Positions 7,852-15,471 of a DNA stretch of 29,559 nt are shown in pieces (position 1 is the stretch's first letter; every line of letters starts with the position of its first letter). The position numbers were made by a program, and so were the translations under genes. Source of the stretch: Spirochaetales bacterium (GTDB lineage: Bacteria; Spirochaetota; Spirochaetia; DSM-27196; PWMO01); assembly GCA_007123465.1 (NCBI GenBank), contig SKLB01000181.1, positions 1 through 29,559 on the forward strand, in the 5' to 3' direction. Under the pieces are notes generated by a model, which saw only the letters and a program-made list of their open reading frames with translations, was not told the origin of the DNA and searched no databases.

Positions 7852-8217
7852 TCAGCGCGCTTTTACTTCAATCTTGCGCGGCTTGACTGCTTCTTTCAGA
7901 TGCAGCGTAACGGTCAGTATTCCGCGCTCCATCCTGGCGTCGATTCGCTCCCGGTCAATGGTATCATCCAGCGTGTAGGTCTGCGCAAAATCACCGCGCA
8001 CGCGCTCGCGAATGACGTATGTCTGATCTTCGTCGTGCATATCTCGATGACCGCGCACAAACAGCTGGTCATTCTCGATGCGCAGCTCGATGTTGTCCTT
8101 GGTGACCCCCGGCATCTCCAGCCGCAGCATCACTGTGCCTTCTTCTTCCCAGATATTCCCCACCGGACGTACGGTCCGTCGGGTTTCCAGTTCTTTGTTG
8201 GTTGCCGTTGTAGCCAT
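7852..8217 (-). CDS. Small heat shock protein, Hsp20/alpha-crystallin family (downstream copy)
   Basis: This 121-residue protein is almost entirely an alpha-crystallin domain, with a short N-terminal arm of about 20 residues. Typical strands are VMLRLEMPGVTKDNIELRIE and QLFVRGHR. The hallmark (A/E)xxxGxL segment appears as ARMERGILTVTLHL, and the C-terminal I-x-I/V anchor as KIEV. The ATG at 8217 follows AAGGAGGGAG. Hsp20 proteins form ATP-independent oligomers that hold unfolding proteins for DnaK, whose gene follows 97 bases downstream on the same strand. It lies 25 bases after another Hsp20 gene; the two differ clearly in N-terminal arm and sequence, so they probably form distinct or mixed oligomers. 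Confidence 0.93.
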   Translation of the reverse strand: MATTATNKELETRRTVRPVGNIWEEEGTVMLRLEMPGVTKDNIELRIENDQLFVRGHRDMHDEDQTYVIRERVRGDFAQTYTLDDTIDRERIDARMERGILTVTLHLKEAVKPRKIEVKAR

Positions 8218-8242
8218 ATTACTCTCCCTCCTTGTATACCTG

Positions 8243-8698
8243 TCAGGATACGTTTACCGAAATCTGTCGCGGCTTGACTTCCTCGCGCTTGGGCAACTGA
8301 ATGCGCAAGACACCGTCGGCCATTTCAGCCTGGATTCTGTCCGGATCCACGCTCTTAGGCAGCGAAAGCGTCCGCTGGAAGCTTCCGGCCCACTCCTCCT
8401 TGCGGAAGATCTTGGCCTTCTCACCGCGCTCGGACATCTTCTTCTCGCCCTTGATAGTCAACACGTTGCTGGCAATCGAGACATCCACATCCTTCTGGTC
8501 CACTCCGGGCAGATCGCAATACACAATGAAGTGATCGTTCTGCTCGGCGACGTCGATGGCTGGAGAGGTAGCACGATCGAACAGTCCCATGCTGCGGTCA
8601 TTGTAGTCGAGATCAAACAGATGGTTGATTTCGTTCTGCAGCCTCTCGAGCTCCTGTCCCGGGTCAAATCCGGGTGTTCTCCAACGTACCAGATTCAT
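8243..8698 (-). CDS. Small heat shock protein, Hsp20/alpha-crystallin family (upstream copy)
   Basis: The frame can be read from 8761, but the ATG at 8698 is chosen because GAGGAGGGAGG lies directly before it and the product MNLVRWRTPGFDP has the usual bacterial Hsp20 start. The resulting 151-residue protein has an N-terminal arm with ELERLQNEINHLFD, an alpha-crystallin domain beginning SPAIDVAEQNDHFIVYCDLPGV, the segment MADGVLRIQLPK and a C-terminal RQISV anchor. It is the first gene of the hsp20-hsp20-dnaK cluster. Its 5' leader would be about 60 bases from the sigma54-type promoter and contains a GC-rich hairpin (8726-8742), which could modulate translation. Confidence 0.93.
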   Translation of the reverse strand: MNLVRWRTPGFDPGQELERLQNEINHLFDLDYNDRSMGLFDRATSPAIDVAEQNDHFIVYCDLPGVDQKDVDVSIASNVLTIKGEKKMSERGEKAKIFRKEEWAGSFQRTLSLPKSVDPDRIQAEMADGVLRIQLPKREEVKPRQISVNVS

Positions 8699-8725
8699 AG
8701 CCTCCCTCCTCGATACCGAAGTATC

Positions 8726-8742
8726 CCCGGGCAGCGCCCGGG
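8726..8742 (-). other. GC-rich hairpin in the hsp20 5' leader
   Basis: CCCGGGC and GCCCGGG form a perfect 7-bp stem with a 3-base loop, between the predicted transcription start (about 8760) and the ribosome site (about 8702-8712). It is a stable leader structure that does not itself cover the ribosome site. Whether it senses temperature or merely protects the 5' end cannot be told. Confidence 0.5.
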
Positions 8743-8770
8743 CTTGGTTTATGTTATTCACTTATAGTGT

Positions 8771-8787
8771 TGCAATTAACGTGCCAA
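8771..8787 (-). promoter_or_regulatory. Sigma54 (RpoN) -24/-12 promoter for the hsp20-hsp20-dnaK cluster
   Basis: On the minus strand bases 8787-8771 read TTGGCACGTTAATTGCA. This matches the sigma54 consensus TGGCACG-N4-TTGCA at every conserved position, with the GG and GC doublets exactly 10 bases apart. The start of transcription would be near 8760, about 62 bases before the first Hsp20 start codon. No CIRCE element (TTAGCACTC-N9-GAGTGCTAA) is visible in this region. Confidence 0.75.
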
Positions 8788-8917
8788 GATTTAGGCCGAT
8801 GCGGGAGGAGTGTATTTCTTTTTGATTTAATGAATTACAATGAGCTCGCGCGTGCAGAACCGCGCCTGCGGCGGGACACTGTATCGCTTTGATCCGCAGC
8901 GCCGCACAACAGCGTGG

Positions 8918-8944
8918 GCTGCTGTATCAGAATGACACAGCAGC
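8918..8944. promoter_or_regulatory. Inverted repeat upstream of the sigma54 promoter (candidate enhancer site)
   Basis: GCTGCTGT (8918-8925) pairs with ACAGCAGC (8937-8944), and TCA with TGA inside, with one A/C mismatch. The repeat is centred about 170 bp upstream of the predicted sigma54 start site, a usual distance for binding of a sigma54 activator. Alternatively it is a hairpin ending the minus-strand operon whose last stop is at 8952, although no U-run follows it. Confidence 0.4.
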
Positions 8945-8951
8945 CGAGGTG

Positions 8952-9404
8952 CTAGTCGCGGCAGCTCTCGATGACCTTGAAGAAGGCGTCGGTCTTGGAC
9001 TCCACAAAGAAGCGCAGCGTCTGCAGCGACGCATCGGCTTCCACGTACTCCAGCGCAAACACCGGCGGCGTTGCCGACAGCAGGCGCTTGAGAAACGAAC
9101 TCTCGCGGTGCAGCTCAACACCCTTGATGCGGTCCATCGGCACCGAGAAATAGATTTCCTTGTCCGCGGCGCCTTTTGAACCGCTGGTCAGCGAGCTGAA
9201 CCAGTTCTGACGCGGAAAATGACGAAAATAGAGTGCGCGCTCGGTAAGGAAGAACAGGCCCCAGATCTGGGCGACGGTATCCGCTTCAGCGCAGCCGGAG
9301 AGGCATCTCCCCATCGCGTAGACAATAACTTCTTCGCCAAGCTCTTCTTCGGTCTTGTCCCAGAACGCCTTGACATCCTGGTCCTGCTTCTGTCGTTCAG
9401 CCAT
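8952..9404 (-). CDS. Conserved-looking hypothetical protein, possibly PH/GRAM-like fold
   Basis: This 150-residue soluble protein is not recognised. It starts MAERQKQDQDVKAFWDK, has a cysteine pair in GRCLSGCAEAD (about 33-43), then a predicted strand-rich part: IWGLFFLTERALYFRHFPRQNWF, EIYFSVPMDRIKGVELH, FALEYVEADASLQTLRFFVES and a final helix DAFFKVIESC. This alternation of strands ending in one helix, with a segment of the kind LxLTERxLYF and IxGVE, resembles PH/GRAM-like domains that describe lipid- or peptide-binding modules; that is an impression, not a proven relation. GTGAGG precedes the ATG. The gene lies 30 bases after the xylose-isomerase-like gene on the same strand, so it may be the last gene of that operon. 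Confidence 0.7.
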   Translation of the reverse strand: MAERQKQDQDVKAFWDKTEEELGEEVIVYAMGRCLSGCAEADTVAQIWGLFFLTERALYFRHFPRQNWFSSLTSGSKGAADKEIYFSVPMDRIKGVELHRESSFLKRLLSATPPVFALEYVEADASLQTLRFFVESKTDAFFKVIESCRD

Positions 9405-9434
9405 GCCTCACTATACCATATCCGCGGCCGACGA

Positions 9435-10466
9435 TCACGCTCCCAGCAGCAGTTTCATGACGTACATCTCCAGTCCCTCGTAATCGCGGGCCTCGATGAA
9501 CTGGCGCTGAATCTTGTAATCGAACGCCGCAACCTTCTGCTCCAGCAGCCGCACCATCTGCAGGCTGTTCTTGAGATGCTCGTAACAGAGCTCTACCTTC
9601 TGCGTGCGCATAGCCTTGACGTCGAGTCCGACGTACTCACCGCGCGCACCGAAGTCGTTTTCCACAAGTACGCGAACCTGGTTGAACGCCTGCCTCAGGT
9701 TCTCAGCGCCAAACGCCTTGTCCTGATCGTACTTCATCCCGTTCTGATCGTTGAGGTGAACACCGAACAGTTTACCGAGTGCCAGCGCAAACGCCATCTC
9801 GTTGGCCGGATCCAATCCGGCAAGTGTAGCGTGAGCACTCTCTACCAGTCCACCAACGCGCGGTGGATCGATAGTCTCAGCCGACAGCGCCAGGGCGTGT
9901 CCCATAGTGGGTGCAAAACTGCGGTCGATCGGTTCGTTCGGTTTCGGCTCGATGAAGATCCGGATTGTTCCGTCGTAATCGAGGACGCGGTTGAGCCCCT
10001 CTATCATCCGGTGGACCCCGGCGTGCATGTCTTTGCTCTCGGCACACAGCGTTCCCTCGCGCGCGTACCAGAATCCCAGCAGATCGCAGCCGATTTCGCG
10101 GCACAGATCAACCGCCCGCAACGATCGTTCACTGGCATACTCGCGCTCGGCCTCGCTGTTGGAGGTAAACGCTCCGTCGATGGTCCGCGGCGACTCCCAC
10201 AACCTCGGAGCAACAAACTCGGCTTTGAGGCCGTGATCGTCCAGCATCTGCTTGACCTGTCTGGCGGTTGCGGTGATCCCGGACGCGCTCTTGGTGTCTA
10301 TCTCGGGCACCACATCATCATCGTGGAACTGGACCGCATCAAAGCCGATCTTCTTGAAGTTGGCCAGTTTCTCGGCAAAAGCGATTGTCGGCCGTACCGC
10401 CGGGCCAAAGACGTCGGCGCCTTCGTGGATATTCCAGGGACCTACTGAAAACCTGAACTTCGACAT
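9435..10466 (-). CDS. Xylose isomerase-like TIM-barrel sugar isomerase with altered metal ligand
   Basis: This 343-residue protein resembles actinobacterial-type (class I) xylose isomerases, which are somewhat longer (about 385). Catalytic landmarks are present: Trp 11 in GPWNIHEG, His 48 in FHDDD, Glu 173 and Lys 175 in IEPKPNEP, Glu 209 and His 212 in ESAHATLAG, Asp 247 and Asp 249 in KYDQD, and Asp 282 in GLDVKAMR. The ligand matching Asp 245 of the Streptomyces enzyme (HIDLNGQNG) is His 237 here (VHLNDQNG), and a neighbouring Gly is Asp. The fold and aldose/ketose isomerase chemistry are likely, but the substrate may not be xylose. The ATG at 10466 follows AGGAGGAG. The gene lies 50 bases after a PfkB kinase gene and behind a SorE-like reductase gene, suggesting one sugar or polyol pathway. 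Confidence 0.82.
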   Translation of the reverse strand: MSKFRFSVGPWNIHEGADVFGPAVRPTIAFAEKLANFKKIGFDAVQFHDDDVVPEIDTKSASGITATARQVKQMLDDHGLKAEFVAPRLWESPRTIDGAFTSNSEAEREYASERSLRAVDLCREIGCDLLGFWYAREGTLCAESKDMHAGVHRMIEGLNRVLDYDGTIRIFIEPKPNEPIDRSFAPTMGHALALSAETIDPPRVGGLVESAHATLAGLDPANEMAFALALGKLFGVHLNDQNGMKYDQDKAFGAENLRQAFNQVRVLVENDFGARGEYVGLDVKAMRTQKVELCYEHLKNSLQMVRLLEQKVAAFDYKIQRQFIEARDYEGLEMYVMKLLLGA

Positions 10467-10516
10467 GCTCTCCTCCTGCTGGATACGATGTTATCGCCTT
10501 ATCGCCCGGCTGCGTG

Positions 10517-11701
10517 TCAGCAACGCATCCAGAGCGCCTCACCCTCGTCAAAGCGCCACTGTGTACCGCTGTAGTTCAGCCGGTTCCGCTGCCAGCCGGC
10601 AGAAATTCTCGACTGCATCTGCTCTACGGTCTCCACCCCGCTGATGGTATCGTATACTCGCGCGGTGTTGGCGCCGGCGGCACATGCAATTCGCACGGTT
10701 TCGGCGGCCGAACGCCCCTGCAGCATTGCCGCCAGAAAACCGGCGATGCTGGAGTCCCCGGATCCGGTGGTAGACAGGATCCGATCGGGGATATAGGTCT
10801 CGCAGAAAAGCTCGATGTCGCCCCACGCCTGCGGATTAGCCGGTGCCGCCGCACCGATGCCGGAGACCGCTGCGGCAGATTCAGTAGACAGGTAGAAACC
10901 GAGCTTGCCGCACTTGATGCCGACGATGCGGGCTCCCATGGAGTGCAGCCGCTGCGCCAGCGCCGGAAGCGCATCGATATCCGCAACATCCATCATGTCG
11001 CCCCCGCCGGCACTCTCGATCATCTGCTGGTAGCGCGGCCGGTCCAGCATATAGAGAATCTCTTCCAGACTCGGCAGAAAAATGTCTACAAAAGGCAGCG
11101 CCCGTTCGATAATGGTCTGCCAGTCGGCTCGCCCGGCCTTGGAATTGGGATCCGGCAGCGCCATGTCGAGCGATGTAGTAACACCGGCATCCTTGACCCG
11201 CTGCAGCATCTGCGCCAGCTGTACACCCGAGTCCGCGTACATCTGCTCCATTATCGGTGGATAACCAAAGTGAAACAGCCGCGCCTGCGCCACCTGGTCG
11301 TAGCGCACGTCCTCGGCGACGAAGCTGTCATTGGCGCCGGGGTCGTGCAGGAATATGCGGTCCGTACCCGGCGGCACGATAACCACCGTATACGATGTCT
11401 GGACGCCATCCACCTGGATCAACCCATCCGAGACGCCGCGCGCCGCCGCCAGCTCGCGTACTATAGCACCAAACGCATCGTTGCCGACCTTGCCCATGAG
11501 CGTGGTACTGCTGCCCATCAGCGAGAGCGCGATGCCGGTATTGGGCACCGCGCCGCCGGTTGACAGGTCAACGCCGTTCATCGACACCAGCTTGCCCGGG
11601 GTCAGAATCTCCGACAACGATGCAGCCTCGCTGGATTCAAAGTGAGGGGTAACATCAAGGCAGATGTGTCCTGCTACTACTGCGTCCCATTGTCTTGCCA
11701 T
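10517..11701 (-). CDS. PfkB/ribokinase family carbohydrate kinase
   Basis: This 394-residue protein has the ribokinase-like fold. The N-terminal substrate part includes GHICLDVTP (11-19) and STGGAVPNTGIALSLMG (47-63). The C-terminal signature TTGSGDSSIAGFLAA (311-325) contains the catalytic Asp 316 and the anion-hole glycines; the preceding conserved Asp of DTxGAGD is replaced by Ser 310. Family members phosphorylate a hydroxymethyl group of sugars with ATP. The length exceeds the usual 300-330 residues, with an insertion around 225-245. GGGAGGA precedes the ATG at 11701. It lies between a SorE-like reductase and an isomerase gene, so the substrate is probably a ketose or polyol linked to those enzymes; it cannot be named from sequence. 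Confidence 0.87.
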   Translation of the reverse strand: MARQWDAVVAGHICLDVTPHFESSEAASLSEILTPGKLVSMNGVDLSTGGAVPNTGIALSLMGSSTTLMGKVGNDAFGAIVRELAAARGVSDGLIQVDGVQTSYTVVIVPPGTDRIFLHDPGANDSFVAEDVRYDQVAQARLFHFGYPPIMEQMYADSGVQLAQMLQRVKDAGVTTSLDMALPDPNSKAGRADWQTIIERALPFVDIFLPSLEEILYMLDRPRYQQMIESAGGGDMMDVADIDALPALAQRLHSMGARIVGIKCGKLGFYLSTESAAAVSGIGAAAPANPQAWGDIELFCETYIPDRILSTTGSGDSSIAGFLAAMLQGRSAAETVRIACAAGANTARVYDTISGVETVEQMQSRISAGWQRNRLNYSGTQWRFDEGEALWMRC

Positions 11702-11728
11702 CGTGATCCTCCCGCGGTTCAGTTCGGT

Positions 11729-13003
11729 TCAAATAGACGGCGCGTGCTCCAGCAGGTACTTCTCGGCTTCTGGAGACCACAAGCCGTTGTGACGCTCGGT
11801 GATCTCTGCCAGCGCGGCAAACAACGGATCCTGCTTGCCCCGCGAGGCAAAGTCGTCGATCGCGGTGAGCTCGATATTCTTATTGGTGTACATCAGTTTC
11901 TTACCGCCGGGAATCTGCGGCAGATTTCTGGTGGTCTCAGCCACGGCATTGAGCCCGCCGACGTGCGTTATCATCGCCGACGGATTGATTGTACCACTCG
12001 CCATCAGCTCGAGCGACTCCACCATGTCATCGGTGTTGCCGCCACTGGTACCCACAATGTGATGTGAAGCGTAATGAATGTCGTAAAGGTTCATCCGGCC
12101 GGTCATCGACGGATCCGAGGGCCCGGCAAAGAAATTGAGGCAGCCGTCGTCACCCAGAATCTGGTCACCCTGTTCAAACAGCGCCGCAACCGGTGCAAAC
12201 ACCATTACGTCGTCGTAGCCTGAGCCGCCCGAGAGTTCCCTCAGCTCTGCTGCCGGGTTGGCAGCATCCTTTGTATTGACGTAGTGCAGCTCAACACCGT
12301 TCTTGCGCGCTTCTTCAACGGTCAGAATCGAGGCGGCGCGCTTGAGGCGCGCATCGTCGATATCGGTGACAACCAGCAGACTGGGCCGGCGATCCGGGTT
12401 ATGGATTGCGTAGTCGATGGCGCCCAGCCCCATAGGACCAACACCAGCCAGAATAGCCATCTTGCCGTCTTTGAGGATGCCCATCTGGTGCTCGTAGCGA
12501 TACTTCTCGGTATGGTAGTGCGCGTGAAACGTTCCCACAATGCAGGACATCGGCTCCGCCAGTGAACCCATGTAGTAGGCTTCCCCCTCGTACGGCAGCA
12601 AGCAGTCGCGCTCCATGAATTCGTTTGCAATCACCACGTGCGTTGCGTCGCCGCCAAGGTAGGGATACGAGTAGCCCGGAGCACCCATGCCATCCATGTT
12701 AGCTGGATAGTTAACCGCCGGTTGAATAGAGAATCTCTGCCCCGGGCGGAACTTGTCTTTCCACCTGGCCCCTACCTCGAGGATCTCGCCGCAGAACTCG
12801 TGTCCGATGATAACCGGCTGCTGCGCCAGGTTCTCAGGCACACGCTTGTGACGCGATCCCTGTATCGTTGCCTTGTAAGACGACATGCAGATGCTGTCGG
12901 AAACTACGTGAGCAAGGATCTCGTGATCTTTGATTGCCGGGAGTTCAAACTCTTCGAGACGGAGATCATTCTCTCCGTATAGCCGCACTGCCTTGGTTTT
13001 CAT
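11729..13003 (-). CDS. sorE: Zinc-dependent sorbose-1-phosphate reductase-like dehydrogenase (SorE family)
   Basis: This 424-residue medium-chain dehydrogenase resembles the L-sorbose-1-phosphate reductase SorE of enteric bacteria through most of its length. It shares the start KAVRLYGENDLRLEEFELP, VIIGHEFCGEILEVG (64-78), YSYPYLGGDATHVV, LAEPMSCIVGTFHAHYH, the nucleotide-binding LAGVGPMGLGAIDYA (185-199), GCLNFFAGPSD, HIVGTSGGNTDDM and the end GLWSPEAEKYLLEHA. Cys 39, His 68 and Glu 69 are probable zinc ligands. SorE reduces L-sorbose-1-phosphate to D-glucitol-6-phosphate with NADPH. No PTS genes are visible here; a PfkB kinase gene lies 27 bases downstream instead, so the phosphorylated ketose might be made by that kinase. 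AGGAG precedes the ATG. The gene is first in a minus-strand operon. The exact substrate is inferred. Confidence 0.85.
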   Translation of the reverse strand: MKTKAVRLYGENDLRLEEFELPAIKDHEILAHVVSDSICMSSYKATIQGSRHKRVPENLAQQPVIIGHEFCGEILEVGARWKDKFRPGQRFSIQPAVNYPANMDGMGAPGYSYPYLGGDATHVVIANEFMERDCLLPYEGEAYYMGSLAEPMSCIVGTFHAHYHTEKYRYEHQMGILKDGKMAILAGVGPMGLGAIDYAIHNPDRRPSLLVVTDIDDARLKRAASILTVEEARKNGVELHYVNTKDAANPAAELRELSGGSGYDDVMVFAPVAALFEQGDQILGDDGCLNFFAGPSDPSMTGRMNLYDIHYASHHIVGTSGGNTDDMVESLELMASGTINPSAMITHVGGLNAVAETTRNLPQIPGGKKLMYTNKNIELTAIDDFASRGKQDPLFAALAEITERHNGLWSPEAEKYLLEHAPSI

Positions 13004-13115
13004 ATTCTCTCCTGGTGTTGTTCTGCCCTACCACGGGGCTTTTTGCCGTGTATCAAAGAGAGCGTGCCCGGTCTACTGCCACGGTCACAAAATTGGCGCA
13101 ATCAGGCGCTCCTCC

Positions 13116-13144
13116 AAGGTAAAGCTGCTTTCGATCCCTGTCAA
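13116..13144 (-). promoter_or_regulatory. Possible promoter of the sorE-like operon
   Basis: On the minus strand a perfect TTGACA (13144-13139) is followed after 17 bases by TACCTT (13121-13116), a poor -10 box. The leader to the ATG at 13003 would be about 105 bases. It contains CACGG/CCGTG (about 13033-13051), an inverted repeat that might be an operator for a sugar-responsive regulator. Confidence 0.35.
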
Positions 13145-13482
13145 TATGGCGAATTGCCCCACCAGAATTGAAACAAATCCAGCAACCGAGTTCGTCTTGA
13201 AACGCCCGATCAGTCAGCTGGGCGTTATAGCGTTATAACCGAAGGCCGCGAGCGTGGCATGCCTGATCAGCTCTCTGGTACCCAGAACGCTGTCTGCCTG
13301 CGCAGTTCGCTGCCGCCAAATGTCGCTTGGACCCCAGTGACGTCCAGACTTTGCTGGACTTCGTAGAACACGAGGCAGTTTCTGCGGGTAGTTTTCGCTC
13401 GGGAGTAGCGGCACGCATTGTGGCGCTCGTCCGCCGCTGTTCCCCACGTGGTCCGTAGTCGAGCGGGCATACCCGGGGCGAT
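13145..13482. other. Gap between ftsH and the sorE-like operon with repeats and a coding-like relict
   Basis: This 338-base stretch has no convincing gene. It holds a 7-bp stem AACGCCC/GGGCGTT (13201-13207 with 13220-13226), which may end ftsH transcription on the minus strand, although the tail is weak. It merges into a tandem 8-mer, GCGTTATA twice (13222-13237). From 13267 to 13458 a plus-strand frame without a normal start encodes about 63 residues with a coding-like stretch LDPSDVQTLLDFVEHEA and a hydrophobic helix VAARIVALVRR. It may be a relict of a lost gene. Confidence 0.4.
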
Positions 13483-15399
13483 TTATCCCGACGCGGAACC
13501 AACACTCTGAGTTCGTCGGTGAGAGCTCTTCTCCAGCCGCGAAACAGGATCGCGAACCGCACCCTTTGCCCGCGCAGCCTTGGTCGACTTCTCGAGCAGC
13601 TTCGTGATCTCGGCGCCGTTTACCGTCTCTTTGTCGCAGAGGCGGTGAGTAAGCGCGTCCAGGGACGCCCGATGGAGTGAAAGGAGCCGCAGTGCCTGCT
13701 CGAGCGCCTCGCGCACGATTCGAGCGGTCTCATCATCGACGCGCGCAGCGGTAGCGGCACTCACGGAAACATCCAGGTGCCCGGGGGCGCCCAGATACTG
13801 TGCCTGCGTGTCGGCGGCAAGCCGTACCGGGCCCACATCATCGCTCATACCGTACTCGGTCACCATTCGCCGCGCGAGGTCGGTGGCCCGTGCCAGATCA
13901 TCAGCGGCCCCGGTGGACACCTCGGCGAAGACAAGTTTCTCTGCCGCGCGGCCACCGAGCAGCACGACAAGCCGATCCTGTAATTCATTCTGGCCCATGA
14001 TATAGCGATCCTCAACCGGGCGCTGCCAGGTGTACCCGAGCGCGTTACCGCGAGGTATAATGCTGACCTTGTGTACCGGATCCACATTCGGCAGAAGCGC
14101 GGCCGCCAGTGCATGGCCGGCCTCGTGCGCGGCGACAACCCGTTTCTCGTGCTCGTTCATGGCACGGGTTCTGCGCTCGGAGCCGGCTACGACCCGTTCG
14201 ATTGCGCTGTCAAAATCCGCCGCGGCAACCGCATCCTTTCCGTCACGCGAGGCCAGTAGCGCCGCTTCATTTATGACGTTTGCCACGTCCGCGCCCGAGA
14301 ACCCGGGGGTGATGCGGGCGAGGCTCTCGAGTTCAACATCACCTGCAAGGGTGATCCCGCCGGTGTGAATTTTGAGGATTTCAAGACGACCGGTAAGATC
14401 GGGAAGCCCCACCACCACCCGGCGGTCGAATCGTCCCGGGCGCAGCAGTGCCGCATCGAGCACTTCCGGACGGTTAGTGGCGGCAATCAGCATTAATCCG
14501 GTGGTCGGCTGAAAGCCGTCCATCTCCGCCAGCAGCTGGTTCAGGGTCTGCTCCCGCTCGTCGTGTCCACCGCCGAAGCCCGCACCCGCCGCCCTGCGAC
14601 CACCGATTGCATCGATCTCGTCAATGAAAATGATGGCAGGCGCTTTTTTCTTGGCCTGCACGAACAGATCGCGCACGCGTGAAGCCCCAACACCGACGAA
14701 CATCTCCACGAACTCCGCGCCGCTCAGCGAAAAGAACGGCACGCCCGCCTCCCCGGCGGTTGCTCTGGCCAGCAGCGTCTTTCCGGTTCCCGGTGGACCT
14801 ACCAGCAGTACACCCTTGGGCATCTTTCCGCCGAGTCGCTGAAACTGTTCCGGGCTCTTGAGGAACTCGGTGATTTCGCGCAGATCGGTGACCGCCTCGC
14901 CGGCGCCGCCGATATCGTCGAAGGTGACGCCACTCTGTTCACCCTCGGTCATTCGTGCCTTACTCTTGCTGAATGAGAACAGTCCTGCGCCGACACCGCC
15001 TCCCTTGCGCAGCCGTTGCATCAGCAGCAGCGATACCCCCAGCATCAGCCCCAGCGGCAGCAGCCAGCTCAGAAACGGATTGACCGCGCGCCCGTGCACC
15101 GCTATGCGGTGCTGCTCCAGAACGTCAAGCAGTGCCGGGTCTTCAACGCGCACTGTGCGGAAAGCTTTTCCGTTGCGCAGGGTTCCTTCAATCCGTGCTG
15201 GGCCAATAACCACGCTCTCGACTGCTTCCCCCCGAACGGCAGACTTGAACTCGCTGTAAGAGAGATCAGTCGGCGCCTCGCTGAACATGGACATGACCAT
15301 AGGACGAAGTACCGTCATCGCGATCACAACCATCATAATCTGCCATATCGTGATGTTTATCCGTTTGCGTGGTGTCTTTTCGCGATTATTCAGCGCCAT
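13483..15399 (-). CDS. ftsH: ATP-dependent zinc metalloprotease FtsH
   Basis: FtsH is a membrane-anchored AAA+ protease that degrades misfolded membrane proteins and regulators. The frame is open from 15570, but the ATG at 15399 is preferred because GGGAG precedes it and the product then has the usual start; this gives 638 residues. Two membrane helices (about 14-36 and 108-127) flank the periplasmic domain. The AAA module has Walker A GPPGTGKT (201-208), the pore motif MFVG, Walker B IIFIDEID (256-263) and the second region of homology ATNRPEVLDAALLRPGRFDR. Zinc ligands are HEAGH (425-429) and an Asp in TGAADDL (about 501). The tail after the protease domain is long and basic. The gene diverges from ndvB across a 158-base region that holds a palindrome seen elsewhere in the window. 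Confidence 0.94.
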   Translation of the reverse strand: MALNNREKTPRKRINITIWQIMMVVIAMTVLRPMVMSMFSEAPTDLSYSEFKSAVRGEAVESVVIGPARIEGTLRNGKAFRTVRVEDPALLDVLEQHRIAVHGRAVNPFLSWLLPLGLMLGVSLLLMQRLRKGGGVGAGLFSFSKSKARMTEGEQSGVTFDDIGGAGEAVTDLREITEFLKSPEQFQRLGGKMPKGVLLVGPPGTGKTLLARATAGEAGVPFFSLSGAEFVEMFVGVGASRVRDLFVQAKKKAPAIIFIDEIDAIGGRRAAGAGFGGGHDEREQTLNQLLAEMDGFQPTTGLMLIAATNRPEVLDAALLRPGRFDRRVVVGLPDLTGRLEILKIHTGGITLAGDVELESLARITPGFSGADVANVINEAALLASRDGKDAVAAADFDSAIERVVAGSERRTRAMNEHEKRVVAAHEAGHALAAALLPNVDPVHKVSIIPRGNALGYTWQRPVEDRYIMGQNELQDRLVVLLGGRAAEKLVFAEVSTGAADDLARATDLARRMVTEYGMSDDVGPVRLAADTQAQYLGAPGHLDVSVSAATAARVDDETARIVREALEQALRLLSLHRASLDALTHRLCDKETVNGAEITKLLEKSTKAARAKGAVRDPVSRLEKSSHRRTQSVGSASG

Positions 15400-15447
15400 C
15401 GTTTGTTTCTCCCGTCTGTTCATAACGGTACCAATTCGGTGCTGCGA

Positions 15448-15471
15448 GGTCTGTGCGGTAGCGTACAGACC
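15448..15471. promoter_or_regulatory. 24-bp palindrome, copy 1 (ftsH/ndvB divergent region)
   Basis: The outer arms GGTCTGT (15448-15454) and ACAGACC (15465-15471) are perfect complements; the inner bases GCG and GCG are also symmetric around a central TA except for two base pairs. The same pattern recurs at 24550-24573 and 27862-27885. Its inner 11 bases (15454-15464) are also the exact reverse complement of 15537-15547, next to the ndvB ribosome site. Probably a binding site for a dimeric regulator acting on ftsH, ndvB or both. Confidence 0.6.

Noticed and set aside
8699..8761. N-terminal extension of the first Hsp20 from 8761
   Set aside because: The extension would cover the leader hairpin and the ribosome site, and would start at the predicted transcription start itself.
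8788..8951. CIRCE/HrcA operator for the chaperone cluster
   Set aside because: No TTAGCACTC-N9-GAGTGCTAA or close variant is visible; the only good signal is the sigma54 box.
13200..13240. Integron attC-like site (GGGCGTTATAG with inverted AACGCCC)
   Set aside because: The right end resembles attC ends, and some spirochaetes carry integrons, but the required R and L boxes on both sides, the GTTRRRY core and the asymmetric bulges are not present, and no integrase gene is in the window.
15448..15471. LexA (SOS) box
   Set aside because: CTGT and ACAG are present but separated by 10 bases, not the 8 of the proteobacterial LexA box, and neighbouring genes are not SOS genes.
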